A DNA stretch of 64,000 nucleotides, from NCBI RefSeq assembly GCF_964204645.1, contig NC_134026.1, positions 25,066,650 to 25,130,649 on the forward strand. Direction: 5' to 3'. Made by a program: the position numbers and the translations under genes. The stretch's first letter is position 1. Each line of letters starts with the position of its first letter. Below the pieces are notes generated by a model. The model made no database searches and had not been told where the DNA came from. It saw only the letters and a list, made by a program, of their open reading frames with translations. This DNA comes from Tubulanus polymorphus (taxonomy: Eukaryota > Nemertea > Palaeonemertea > Tubulaniformes > Tubulanidae). This document shows positions 26,101-37,858 of the stretch, piece by piece.

Positions 26101-29100
26101 TTTCATAATGCACTGCTACAGCTAAAAAAGACACCTTTCATAATGCACTAAAAACCAAAATGGTTAAGTACTGAAGAGCCGATTGATTCAGAGATCACAG
26201 CCAACGATTGTTTAAGACAGTAGCAGTTAATTCATATTCATAATGCAAATACTTGCCTAGATAACATATATTCATATTGTTTTGCATTATCTAATTCATG
26301 TTTCATGAAATATTGCAGATGTTTTGGAGTATTGATATATAGACGGCACGGTTTGATCAACAGGTGACTTGAAACCAACTACATGAACTACAGTGACATC
26401 ACGACTTGTCCATAGACGGAGGAACGCTATAAATTGATATACAAAAACATTGGCTGTTTTAACATGGAAAAATGTACGAATACCATAAGTGAATTACATG
26501 TAGCAAAGTTTTACTGATATTGATGCACAGTCTTGAGTAGATTCGTGCATCAATCATCCAGTTGATAAGTTGTGTGTGGCTTCATGAATACGCTCAGGAT
26601 ATGGAAATATACAGCTGATTTCAGCTACACGAAATCGAGTCAAAAATGTCCGGACACAATGCATCAATCCACGATGCTGACCACGCTAGCATGGACCAAA
26701 GCGAGGCATTTTACCTCTTCATCATGTCAGCAACTGGTATTTTCCTCAACCTCATTATTATCTTGATATGTGCTATCAAGTCAAGTATGCAACGTATGAC
26801 AAGCGCATTCCTTATTCACGGCTGCATTTTGGACATCGTCAAGTGTGCGTACTGTATCCCGTTCGGCATGAGTATCCTCACCCATGAACCACCTGAGTTT
26901 TGCAAATTCATCGGCGGTTCTTACATCATAGTGATATCTGCTTATATCTTCAATATGATTTGCATGGTGTGCTCGGAAGCGTACAATTTCGCCGATGACC
27001 AGTTTGGAGGTAGTAATACCGGTAATATCTGCTGTGTGATATTCGGAATAGTCATGATATACATAGGCAGTGTCATTTTGCATCTCGGACCAACGATCGT
27101 AGGAGGCAGTTTCCAATTCAATAAAATTCTCGGCCAGTGCGTGTTCGACTATGGACAAACTCCCGCATATGTCATATACATCATGTGGGTTTTAGTCACT
27201 ACTCTTTCGATGGGAGCGATATGCCATTACTTGTGGACATTTTACAAAAACGTCAAGAACCACAACGAACGACGATTAACGAACATAATTCGAGCTTCCA
27301 TGGAACAGGGAACGGTGCCGGACGAGCCGCGTATACCTCCGCATAAAGTACGCAAACTCGTTCAAGATGCGATGAGTCGCGTGCGTTGCTTTACCATCAT
27401 TCTAGTCGTGTTTGTTATTAGTTGGTATCCATTGTTTATAATAACGATTGCCGATCCGAACTTCAACTTTCCGCCGACGATGTACATTATGATGACGCTT
27501 ATCGCGTGGTCGCACGGCACGTTCAATCCCGTCATATTCTTGCTCGTCGATAACAAACTGAATGTGATACGCAACTTAATCTGTCGAAATTGTGATAAAA
27601 CGCCATCCGTGAAAGAAAACTTTCCGCTAATGTCTCCTACGTTCGCTCGCACAAGTTCAATACAAATGTTCGAACGGGTTGGTTGTAGATTATGCCACGA
27701 AGGCAAATCTCACAACACAAATTTATGCAATGGCCGTTTAGGTAATGGCGGCCTTGTGCGCAATAATTCATTCTGTGAAATACACACTGTAAGTGACTGT
27801 TGATGAATTATGTGTTTTCTATGTTAAGATTTCATACTCAGCTCATTGTAAATAGTCATCATTTTATATCAATTTGTATTCTGAGCAGACATTGGGATAT
27901 GTACAATATTTGACGCGTACAATTTGGTTTTATTGAGATTGGTACCTTTATCTCCTATAATCGGAAGGAATCCCAAACATCTCTTTCTCTATCAGTTACG
28001 TCAGTCTTTCTAATCAGATTACATGAAAAGGGTATCAATGTCGTAAAATCAATTCGATGTTCATAGATAATCAGCCGTTCTTTCAAATCCGAAATCCGAT
28101 GTAAATGTCTAAAGACTATTGATACTATTGACAATCCCGTCAGTCTGATCTATTCTTTTCGTAGCAAAATGTCAGCATCGAGTCACGAAAGCTCAAGATT
28201 TGGAAAAAGATGCTGCAAAATTCAAATTTGAAAAGAACTCAGAATGAGTGATTAGATTTAACTATCAATGAACGCTGTTCAAAGATGTTAAAATGGATAT
28301 ACCGGTAAGAATCTCTTGAAATCTAACATTAAATTGGCTTCTATGAAATTACACGTGTGTTGTGCTATTTTCTGAATACAAAATATCCATATCCAAATTG
28401 ATTTAAGGAGACTTAACTTGCAGGTTACGGTATTAGACTACATAACATACCCGTTTGAAAATTGTTTTAATATAAACTTGATGCCATTAGTAGCATTGAT
28501 GAGGTTCAAATAAAATATAGAGCATTTTTGCCCTTTAGCATTTAATCAACCAAACAGCTGTCATAAGGAAATGTCACTTACTTTTTGAAATTTATTGATT
28601 GATTTTGAGTGATCAATTTTCTTGTGAAAGTGATTGTTCTGATTACGTTTGAATCGGCGATGTCTGTTTTGTTATTAGAATACTGTACACCGTTCAACGA
28701 TATACCTGATGAATAAAGTCAAAGTGTATACAACGAAACAAATTCATTTCAGCGTGATCTTTTTCCTAATTGAATGCCACAAATGGAGGCAGAAAATGTA
28801 TCCCAACCAACTCAAGTTGACGTGTATTGGAAAACAATGTCATAAACTAGAATGACCATGAAATCATCTGATTCCTTGAGTGCATGAATACGTATTATTG
28901 TTTATTCATGGCACAACCACTGAGAATTAACCCACCATGATGTGATGTATTGCTTGTTCTAACCAATTTATCCGATGCCTACTCCCAACGTGTCATGCAG
29001 AATGCTTCCCTTCTTATTAATCAAAATACATGTCCATGTCCGTCTGTAACTGAGATCCTCCAGTATCACCAATTGAAGAAAAGACAATGGAACTAATCAA

Positions 29101-31947
29101 CCAAAGAAATAGCAGATGGTTGCTAAACTCCCACTTTGATATTTGATAGGTTACAACGGCCAAATATCAGAGATTAACTCCTTTTCAATCTGTTTGAAAA
29201 CCAAACGGCTATATTTCCAAGAAGCAACACTGAATAAATCATGATTCATGTAGATGTTTTTGTATGAAAGGAAGTAACTAAATTACTCAACAAAATATCG
29301 CCTACTTCCTAGACCGTCATCAACAACTCTAAAAACCTATCTTACCACAGACAGAGGATAAACAGAAAAATCACAGGATCAAAATAACATATCCATATAT
29401 AGATTTTTCCAAATACAAAGCAACTGCTCAAATTTACTGCTACAAGCCATTAAATTGTGGATAGAAAAAGTTGTTAGGGTATGTATTGAGTTACAGCTGT
29501 TATTTGTAAATCCCACAAGAATTGATTTTTGAGATTTCATTTTCTGGTTTGTACAGATATAAACTGCGCAGACAACAATTTGGAAGCATCAAATATTGCA
29601 TTTATCAGATTTCCCGTGATCTCAATGCAGAGAAATTATTGGTCTGGAATTGGTCTGAACACATTAGATTGCCATTTAGGATATTTTATTTCCTCACACA
29701 AAAGACTACAGATCAGAAAAATAGAAAATAAAAACACAACAAAAGTTAAATTTTTCCAAGAAACAGAAAAATTCTGAGAAATAGGTGCAGCACAAGTATT
29801 TAACATACATACTTGAAAAATTCTTTCATCTTTCAAAAGACTCTGAACAACTGATAAATGCAATGCTATCAACTATCATGCAAGAGACAGGCACGTTTTT
29901 ATCTATCAGACGAAACCCATCTCAATGATGAACACAGCCGCACAAGTACCAATAGGACAAAGTTTTCTTATGCTGACAGAACAACATAGAAATGACTACT
30001 AACATGAAAAAATTCATCACTGTGGAGATACCAGAGGCACTTAGTATATATCTATGGATATCTAGACAGCATCGCTAAATAGATGCAATTACCACTACAA
30101 AATGCCACTTTTCTTTCTACGTTAGTTGACAGTCCAGTCACGGAATGGTCAACTGCACTTCACAAAATGAATAATACGGCTAATAGATAACAGAAACAGA
30201 CAAGCGAACAATTCCTTTACTATAGCCATTTTTGATCAATTCATAAATCATTAAATCTAGCTTAGTGTAATATGGCTTAATCATCAACACTTCTAAAAGA
30301 CATTTCCAGGTTGGAATATAAAATAAACGGCATAAAGAAATAATTAATTCCATACAATAAATAAGAACATACATAAATCTCACTACACTACAAGAAGTAA
30401 GACTTGCTGCACAAGGGCACCATCTTTACATATGCAACAGTACTACAGCGTACATACCTTGGTCCACTTGTTTCCTGCATTACATGAATGTTCAGATGAT
30501 TATTTTCTCTGATTAATTTTGCAACTTGCTCATTTGTGTGTGTCAGATAACATTTAACTTGATCAGCAGCCTACAAGCACATATACCGGGCATGAACATG
30601 TTTGTTGTTTAGTCAATAGCCTATGAACAACTTTGGCGTTTCTTACATTAATCCAAACTTTTTCATTAAGAAATGAGAATGGTACAGGTGGATCATCACC
30701 ATACATGGGTTGTACTTTAGAGTAGTCAATGGTATTTCCATCAATTCTTGGTGGAGTACCTACATACAAACATGAAATTCCAATTAATGTTTCAATCAAT
30801 CCATAGTTACCAAAACGCAACTTCCAAGCCATATACTTCTAACAAAAGTTTGTGGAAGAAATTTTTACCAGTTTTCAGCCTTCCAAGAGAAAATCCTGCC
30901 TCTTCAAGGGTCTTCGCTAATCCAATTGCTGGAGCATCCCCAATCCTTCCAGCAGGGTATCTATTCAGGCCAATGTTTATCATACCACGCAGAAAAGTGC
31001 CAGTAGTTAAGATCACACATTCGCTATAAATTCTTTCCCCAGATTCTGAAACAATTTTTAATGAAATGAAGGACTTAGTTACTTTCTAATTCTAGTCAAT
31101 CCAATGTCTAAAAGGATATTGAATAATATATAAACGTAACTATATCTAGAAAATAAGATACCCACCCAAAATGACTCCATTGCATTTATCCTTTCCTTCT
31201 GTAGCTGTTTGAATGATGAGGTCTTCCACCGGAGCAGCAACTATTGTCAAATTAGGAACTTCTTTCAGGAATTTCTGTATATTTTTCTTGTAGATGCTTC
31301 GATCAATCTGTGCTCGGGGTCCCTAAAATTCATAGTTTACCATAACTAAATATGGCTAACTATGTATGGCATTTACAATGCAGTTGAAATCACATAAAAC
31401 TCACCCAAACTGCAGGTCCTTTTCTTTTATTCAAAATCTTGTACTGTATTCCAGACTTATCTGTAATCATATGAAATTAGACATAAAAAATAACACAACA
31501 CAGTAATTTTTCATATGAATCGCATCTACCGGTACCTATTTAATTATATAAATCTTACCACAAATGGCTGCACACACTCCATCAAGTGCATCTATTTCCT
31601 TCATTAAATGTCCTTTGCCTATTCCACCAAATGCAGGATTGCATGACATTTCCCCTGAAAATAGAAAAGCCAATCCTCATAATGTCCTCCAAGTATAACA
31701 AAATATGCAACACAAGGTGGAATTCCACTCATTGATACAAACCCAAAGTTTCTAACTTATGTGTGACCAGTAGCGTTTTTACTCCCATTCTAGCTGATGC
31801 ACAAGCTGCTTCTGTTCCTGCATGACCACCACCGACAATAGTGACTTCATATCTATTATCACACAAAACTGAAGAGGAGAGATATCTTTTTCCAAGCTGC
31901 AACTGGCAGCGGAGTAGATGCTTGGATACCTTGTATGAATACATCAT
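11194..31947 (-). CDS. MTO1: MTO1, mitochondrial tRNA wobble-uridine modification FAD enzyme
   Basis: MTO1 works with GTPBP3 in mitochondria to make the tau-m5U group at U34 of several tRNAs. Sixteen exons (transcript order): 31947-31743, 31654-31559, 31460-31405, 31322-31166, 31045-30869, 30759-30647, 30570-30458, 13198-13125, 13047-12931, 12790-12660, 12507-12303, 12161-11999, 11874-11756, 11672-11576, 11497-11443, 11316-11194. All are GT-AG with matching phases, totalling 2,001 nt or 666 aa, near the usual length. Residues 1-30 form a basic mitochondrial presequence. Then follow the FAD motif [33 protein letters not shown], the [15 protein letters not shown] motif, a [15 protein letters not shown] helix region and the C-terminal [14 protein letters not shown] motif. 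Intron 7 is 17.3 kb and contains another gene on the opposite strand. The start is an ATG-ATG pair at 31947. Confidence 0.97.
13199..26645. other. Large MTO1 intron, part upstream of the nested receptor
   Basis: About 13.4 kb of AT-rich sequence in which I recognise no gene, RNA or clear transposon. Open frames are short and have no protein-like motifs or splice partners. The last part presumably holds the promoter of the nested receptor; an acceptor-like TTTCAG lies just before its ATG, so a noncoding 5' exon is possible. Confidence 0.55.
26078..26146. repeat. 34/35-bp tandem duplication
   Basis: Units 26078-26111 and 26112-26146 both read ACTGCTACAGCTAA...TTTCATAATGC and differ by a few bases and one indel. 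Confidence 0.85.
26646..27803 (+). CDS. Intronless atypical rhodopsin-family GPCR nested in MTO1 intron
   Basis: A 385-aa seven-helix receptor in one exon. N5-A-S is a glycosylation site. TM1 covers about 21-44, TM2 52-78, TM3 86-110, TM4 128-147, TM5 173-198, TM6 248-268 and TM7 278-301. Cys86 and Cys165 fit the conserved TM3-ECL2 disulfide. The TM3 end reads S-E-A-Y (110-113) where DRY is expected. TM6 has SWYP (259-262), lacking the usual Cys but keeping Trp and Pro. TM7 ends NPVIF (294-298), an NPxxF form of NPxxY. A basic third loop (about 200-247) and a Cys-containing tail follow. I cannot assign a ligand or subfamily; it reads as an orphan. It has no frame damage, so a processed pseudogene is unlikely, but retroposition could explain the missing introns. 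It lies antisense within MTO1 intron 7. Confidence 0.88.
   Translation: MSGHNASIHDADHASMDQSEAFYLFIMSATGIFLNLIIILICAIKSSMQRMTSAFLIHGCILDIVKCAYCIPFGMSILTHEPPEFCKFIGGSYIIVISAYIFNMICMVCSEAYNFADDQFGGSNTGNICCVIFGIVMIYIGSVILHLGPTIVGGSFQFNKILGQCVFDYGQTPAYVIYIMWVLVTTLSMGAICHYLWTFYKNVKNHNERRLTNIIRASMEQGTVPDEPRIPPHKVRKLVQDAMSRVRCFTIILVVFVISWYPLFIITIADPNFNFPPTMYIMMTLIAWSHGTFNPVIFLLVDNKLNVIRNLICRNCDKTPSVKENFPLMSPTFARTSSIQMFERVGCRLCHEGKSHNTNLCNGRLGNGGLVRNNSFCEIHTVSDC
27804..30457. other. Large MTO1 intron, part downstream of the nested receptor
   Basis: 3' UTR of the nested receptor followed by AT-rich sequence without a recognised gene. An AATAAA at 28712-28717 is a candidate polyadenylation signal for the receptor. 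The stretch ends at the MTO1 exon 7 donor (minus strand). Confidence 0.5.
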
Positions 31948-33059
31948 CTATTAACAAACGGAAACAAAAGATATCAGAGATATATAAGCTCACTCATTAT
32001 ATTGTTGAATCCTACATAGGCCCCTATCCTATTGAAGAGTAACAGACGTTATGTACAGGTTCTCGTTGGGAACAACGTCTAGGTACTAACTAAACTTATC
32101 AAAGAGAGACAAAATAAATCTTCTTCTTCCATATAGGCTACCGGTACTGTCAGCATCAACTTTATTGATGAATCATACACACTTCTGGTGTGCGCGAAAA
32201 AAAAGGAATAAATATAAGTATCAGAAACTGTCTTATGTTTTTTGTTTAGGAAGTGGATATTTTGCCGATACAGTATCATTTCATTAACTACATATAGCAC
32301 TGAACCTAGCCTAACTCTATCCCTAGCTGTAAAACAGACCCTTAACTTAACTTAACTAGACACAAATCCTATCAAAAAAATTAACCCTATACCTACTGAA
32401 ATAGTTTTGCTATTCTTATTGGGAAGGGATTCGAACTCACTAAAGCTACAGTCGTTCCCTGTACCCGTTGACCTTGTGAGGCATTACTAGCCAACCAGAA
32501 TGATTCCGGTCGTACCAATCACAGCGCTTGTAACAAACAACACTAGGCTTCTGTTGGATTTTCCGTTAAATGGACCAATCATCGAATGTTCTAACCAACA
32601 ACGAAGTATTTTGCAAGTTGATATATGACATCATGCGCAAAAGCGCCAGTCAGTAGGCCTAATGAAATCACGCGTTGTGAGGCCAAGGGGCTGGTGGAAG
32701 CAAATTGTGAAATTAAAATACAGACAGGTTACTGACTAGTTCGGGCAGCGACATCAGACTCCTGACTAGCGAGGATGTGTAGGGCCTGAATATCCAAGGC
32801 TGTCTCCGTAAGATCATTTTGATTTGTACAAATGTATCTTTTCTAATTTGGCCTTTTTTGGGGGGGAATGAGCACTCGCGTAGGCCTTGCCCTTAGGTTG
32901 TTTTCGAGATTTTAAGCGCACAACATGTATATTTGATATGTGAATGAACTAATTAAATGATTATTTTGATTCCCATGAAAACTTACTCAAACCGAGCGTG
33001 TCATAATCAAGAAATTGGGAAATTATCAATTATCGCCTGAATAAAATTTATTTTCCAGA
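31948..33059. other. MTO1 upstream region with repeat copy
   Basis: Should contain the MTO1 promoter and 5' UTR (minus strand). No coding exon is seen. A diverged copy of the A/B-box-like repeat occupies about 32.4-32.8 kb. Confidence 0.5.
32420..32790 (-). repeat. Dispersed repeat with fused A/B-box-like motif, diverged copy
   Basis: Read on the minus strand it has CATCCTCGCTAGTCAGGAG, GCTTCCACCAG and then GTAGCTTTAGTGAGTTCGAATCCC. These match, in order but with an interruption, the copies at 10.66-10.96 kb and 58.53-58.66 kb. Confidence 0.55.
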
Positions 33060-33210
33060 ATTACATGGGCGCGGCCATTTTGATTTGGACAACGAAGCGG
33101 ACAGTTACATCAGTTTTCCCTAATCAACGCTATCGGTCGTGGCCGGTGGCGTTGGTGTTACGGGTGACGGTTACGGTCCTGACACGGACAAACCCGGATA
33201 TTAGAACTTA
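33060..33210 (+). promoter_or_regulatory. GC-rich block, candidate promoter for the first sulfotransferase
   Basis: A local GC/CpG-rich island in AT-rich DNA begins with GGCGCGGCCATTTTG-like sequence (a YY1-type GGCCATTTT core). The sulfotransferase CDS is preceded by an acceptor AG at 37809-37810, so its mRNA must have an upstream noncoding exon. This block is the best candidate location. This is inference only. Confidence 0.35.
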
Positions 33211-36200
33211 AAAATGGGAATTCCCATTATTACACAATCATTCTTTTAATTCGTCACATTTCCGTACTATTCAAAGCAACTTTGCAAATATGGTACTTGT
33301 TTGTCGATTATTCAAGAAAGCTTGCCAGGACCGGGCGTCTAAGTCAAATTTGCAGAATCATCATCTTGTGTTTATTCATCCAAAATTGCTTCTGTTGTGT
33401 TTGTAGGTATAAAAGGTTGAACTAATGTAATGGTATAGTTTGTATTTCTTTCAATATAACATCAACTGATCAATGACGGACTTATTAATATTTGATGACT
33501 TAATAGTCATTGTTGAATAGGGTGGGCTTGAACTCACAGCCAATTGGGGATGCTATACTATTCTTGACATATGCTGCAAGAAATACACATTTTTGTGACA
33601 TCATGATCAATGAAGTCTGTTTGAGCCTTTGTGGTTTTAATTGCAAATACCATTTAGCAACACCTTAGCCAGGGGGCTTTATGTCATTCTTTGTTTGGTT
33701 TGAACTTGGTTTAACGTTTATAGCAACAATATTATTTTATTAGTATTAGGCTATTAGATGATTTTATTGCGCAATTTTTTTGTGGGATGACAAAATATAT
33801 CTATTGTATTCTTTTTTCTATCTAATTTTAGATATGATGTCCTTACCATGAATATCAAATAAAATGGCTCTTTTCCTATGTTAGGGAATACATTGCTAAA
33901 TTGTCTTTAAGAATTTAACCTCTATAACATGGAAATAAATTTGGGCCTATCTAATATATAATTCAACTCTAATCTATTCATTTCATTGTCATCGTTTTGT
34001 AGTGACCAATGTTATTGTAAAACTATCATTTATGTAATTCTTTTTTTCATAAGCGTGAGTGATATATTTGTCCAGTGAGTCGTCTAAATCCTGCGAGAAT
34101 CAATAAATCATTCTGTCTAGCAGTTTATTATGCCACTGGCTCCGTGACATTTTTACGCTATAATTTGGTCTCCTTGCTTTCTAAAGCAGCCCGATGCACG
34201 AGTTTATAGATCCTTTGCGAATAAGCTAGAATGGAATCAAATTCTATTGGGGGAGCAGCATTTTGCCGTGGCGACGTTTTTGGTGCAAATGCAGTCTATT
34301 GATTCACATTGTAGAAGAAGACGAGTATTGAGAACAGTGTATAATCACCTGGGGCATAGTCACTCTGAGCATCCAAATGTCAGAGGTTTTTGATCAGTAG
34401 CAGCAGCTAGGTGATGCTGCGTCATTATGCTACGCTGCTGATAAATGTTCACAGTTAATAAGGGGTATATTCGGAGCACACATACACTATTCATAGGTAC
34501 GTATTGTGATTCAAACATCCACTGTTGACAGTTCATTTGTGATACCTATTGCGGTGATGTATGGCAACATTCTAAGTCCGGTTTCGTCTGACTACCAGAC
34601 ACATGGTTAACTGCCATATACAGTTTTTATGCTCTCATTATTTAACACGGGGTCTGTTGAATTTGGTAAGTTTTTCTTTATTTCGGTATTGTTCTGTGTT
34701 TTAGGTTTCACAAACAGGCGAAACTACTAGTATGTATTAGGCGCCTATGTTTTGTCATCTAATAACTGTCATGATAGGTATTGACTGTATTGAATTACGA
34801 TACATGATTTTCAGCAAATCATTAACGCTTTCACTTATTATCATGCTACATTTTCGGGAATTAAGAAAGCTCGCTACCACTGTTATTATTTGCTCTCGAT
34901 TTTGTTTGAAATCTGTGTGTATTCTCTCGAGTTATAATTTTTTTCTTTTTCAATTTCCACGCACTATCATAGCCAGTTCTCTTTGGAAGATTTGATCTTA
35001 AATCCCCTGCTTTCACAATCATGATATGACAGCTTTTAATACGATTCATCCGCAAATTGGATATGTTTTTAATGGATGAATCATCATGCTTCATTTAAAC
35101 TCCTTAATTTTCCATCATTAGATTATTAATGGTTGCATACAACTGGCCTCGGGTTTATATTAGATTTTGAAAAATATAATCTGATTATGAAATAGTATAT
35201 GATTATGTGAATCAAGAGAAGCTCGGCCTGGTTTTATAAACTAAGGGAGTCTTGGAGAGTTTGACTGAATTCTCCCAGTTTACATTTCGAAAATCTTTCG
35301 ATTTGTTCTATTCTCTTTTCAACAGATATTTTCTAATTTGTTTTCATTGATATGATTTCCTTATCCATTACATTTGAAAGTTACACAGACAGAAAAGTAC
35401 AAAGCCTTAATCAATAGTTTTTGAGCTTGGATCCCAAAGGACTAAGTAGTCATCCACCTCTATCTGGTTGTATAAATTCCCCAGTGAAAATTAACCGTTT
35501 CTATAATCAGGTCTGAATGTTTTCCCACTCAGAGGATTCTGTCTTTGATGGAGATAGATATTGATGAGCTGAGTTGTGTTGTGTTTCAGCGCGTGGGGAA
35601 TTTTTATCTGGTCCAGTGAATTTTTTAGCATCTGCATCGGTTATCTTCATTCTCTCATGGCTGTGGTAAAGAATTGTTCGATCATCTGATGGAGATTTCA
35701 ATGATGCTTTTGAATGATTTTCACAGTTAATTACAATATGCAGTAAGTTGTAATTACTAGTTACAGCTTATATGATAGCATTGGCTAAAGCTGACATTAA
35801 TGATTATGGAGCTGGAGATCAAGGTTGATCATTCGTATATAAATTAATCACAAAATGACCTCATGTAGAACTAAGGACAATTCTTGTCAGGTTGCTTCTA
35901 AACACAATTAACTCTAAATCATAGTGGAAAATTTCAAAATCTGGCCCTTTGCCTCTCCAAGAGTGTTCAAATTACTGTACATTTAGACTGCATATTGCTG
36001 CAGGTCATTCACATTTATCTGAGGATGTCTCGTTTAATGAAATTCTGTGTAGTCTGCTGGAAATCAATGGCTCTGGTTTCTCTTCGAGATGACATTTAGG
36101 ATCTCTCTTCTCAAAAATCTGAGACAATTTTACAACGATTTGCACCAGCCACTGATGATCACAAAGGTAAGGGCTGTGTATAGATATATGCAGTATGTTT

Positions 36201-37810
36201 GAAGCAAAGGGATCAATGCAACCATCCTTTAATCTCGGTAGACTTTGATTTTCATGTAATCACATCTAAAACAATTTATGGCAGGTAGAACACTTAGCTG
36301 GATGGATATGGCTGTACATTTTGATATGATGGGTGTTCTCAGGTGTCTATTATACGTGTCTATAATCATTCAGAATGTCATCACGAGCTTTTTACACCAG
36401 TAAATACAAATTTAGATAGCTTGGTATTCATTTGCTATTTAGGTTATCGCTTATTACCACTAAGTAAAGCAATATCATTTATTCGCGTTCACATCTAAAT
36501 AAAAGTGCCAGCGGTAACTGTGTCCTTTTATGTTGAAATCAGCATTTTAGTAGGTAGTGGTTATAAATTTCATGATATATTTGCTATGTTTCTATGGCAT
36601 CAAAGTAATCATGTCGATAGAATAAGGAAGCTTTATTATGCTGTCATCAAATCACTCTTAATTTCTCTGATCTGCATAGGGTTTACTAAAATTGATTGTT
36701 GAGCTTATTTTACTGGATAGATGATCGAATCAGTTTGTTTGATATGAAATTCAACTATCTGAAATCTACTGAGGGGTAATTGGCTGTTAAGGAAACCTCC
36801 TAGTACACATTCTGTGTCATTATAAATTCATTTTTACCTACAAGCAATCTCATGATTGCTTGTAGGTAGTACTAGTTACAAACTTAGAGCAGTGTTATTC
36901 ATGTTAGATGGAGATATTCATCACAGTTTGTTCTGGACAGTGATGACTCCCACCTCTTAAACCATAGGATGCTGGAACATGCTTATCATCTGTTCAGCGG
37001 GGTCAGTGTTAATAGACTAGCTAGTTGATAATTATCATACCTAATTAGCACTAGTAACAACTGGAAACTTGTATAACGATTCATATGGTTTATGATATTC
37101 CATTGTAATAGGCTGCATGCAAACAATTTTCAAATATTCAGCGAATCTGTTAAATGATATAGCAATTATGTAATCAGGAACGTGTTTTTATAGATCTCTG
37201 TCCATGCTGATAGTTGCATGTCAAATGCTAACTGTGTTCTCTAACAGCAATCTCCTTATTGGATTCCGCTGTGAAATATTAATGTGTGACATACAAATAA
37301 ATCGAGCTAGTCATATTCTTGTTCATATTACCTTGATGGTTGTAGTAAATAGTCACATCTTGCCTGAGAAAAAGATAAAATTACCCTTTCTGATATGTCA
37401 GCTGAATTCTATGCATTGGGACTTTATTTCAATTATCTTATCTCCCATTTGTACCAGATTGGTGTGGCCAATATGAGTAAAGCAAAATGAATTTACTAGC
37501 TGGTTGCTGCCAATTCCCAAAGTTTCATACGGCACATCTATCACTTGTGACTTAAGTATCAGATCACTGTTGTACATGTGTACAACTGACATTGAATGTA
37601 TTTTTAAACATTTTTACCTGACAGATCCTTCAGGCAGATGTTCTTGTGAATGAAACGTACGAAGGTGCCACAATAAGATGGCATAAAAGGTGTACCAGCT
37701 TTCACGGTTATAGATTGGTTTTTCTCCTGCTTTTAATTGGCTTGTCACATAGGATTAAGTAACATCTGCATTTGGTGATTTGATGTAAATTCTGTTTGTT
37801 CTATTTGCAG
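33211..37810 (+). other. Probable 5' UTR intron of the first sulfotransferase; no gene seen
   Basis: AT-rich sequence with only short chance frames. It includes a 15-bp perfect inverted repeat at 36835-36868. The end is a clear acceptor (TTCTATTTGCAG) 48 bases before the sulfotransferase ATG. Confidence 0.45.
36835..36868. repeat. Perfect 15-bp inverted repeat with 4-base loop
   Basis: Arms 36835-36849 and 36854-36868 are exact reverse complements around TCAT. Pairing does not extend beyond the arms, so it is too short for a microRNA precursor. Confidence 0.85.
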
Positions 37811-37858
37811 GTAGCTGTGATAGAAAAGTTGACCTGTGCTTGTGTCTGAGCCTAAGTC

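Noticed and set aside
35507-35701. 64-codon hydrophilic minus-strand open frame
   Set aside because: No start context, no splice links and no recognised similarity; probably chance.
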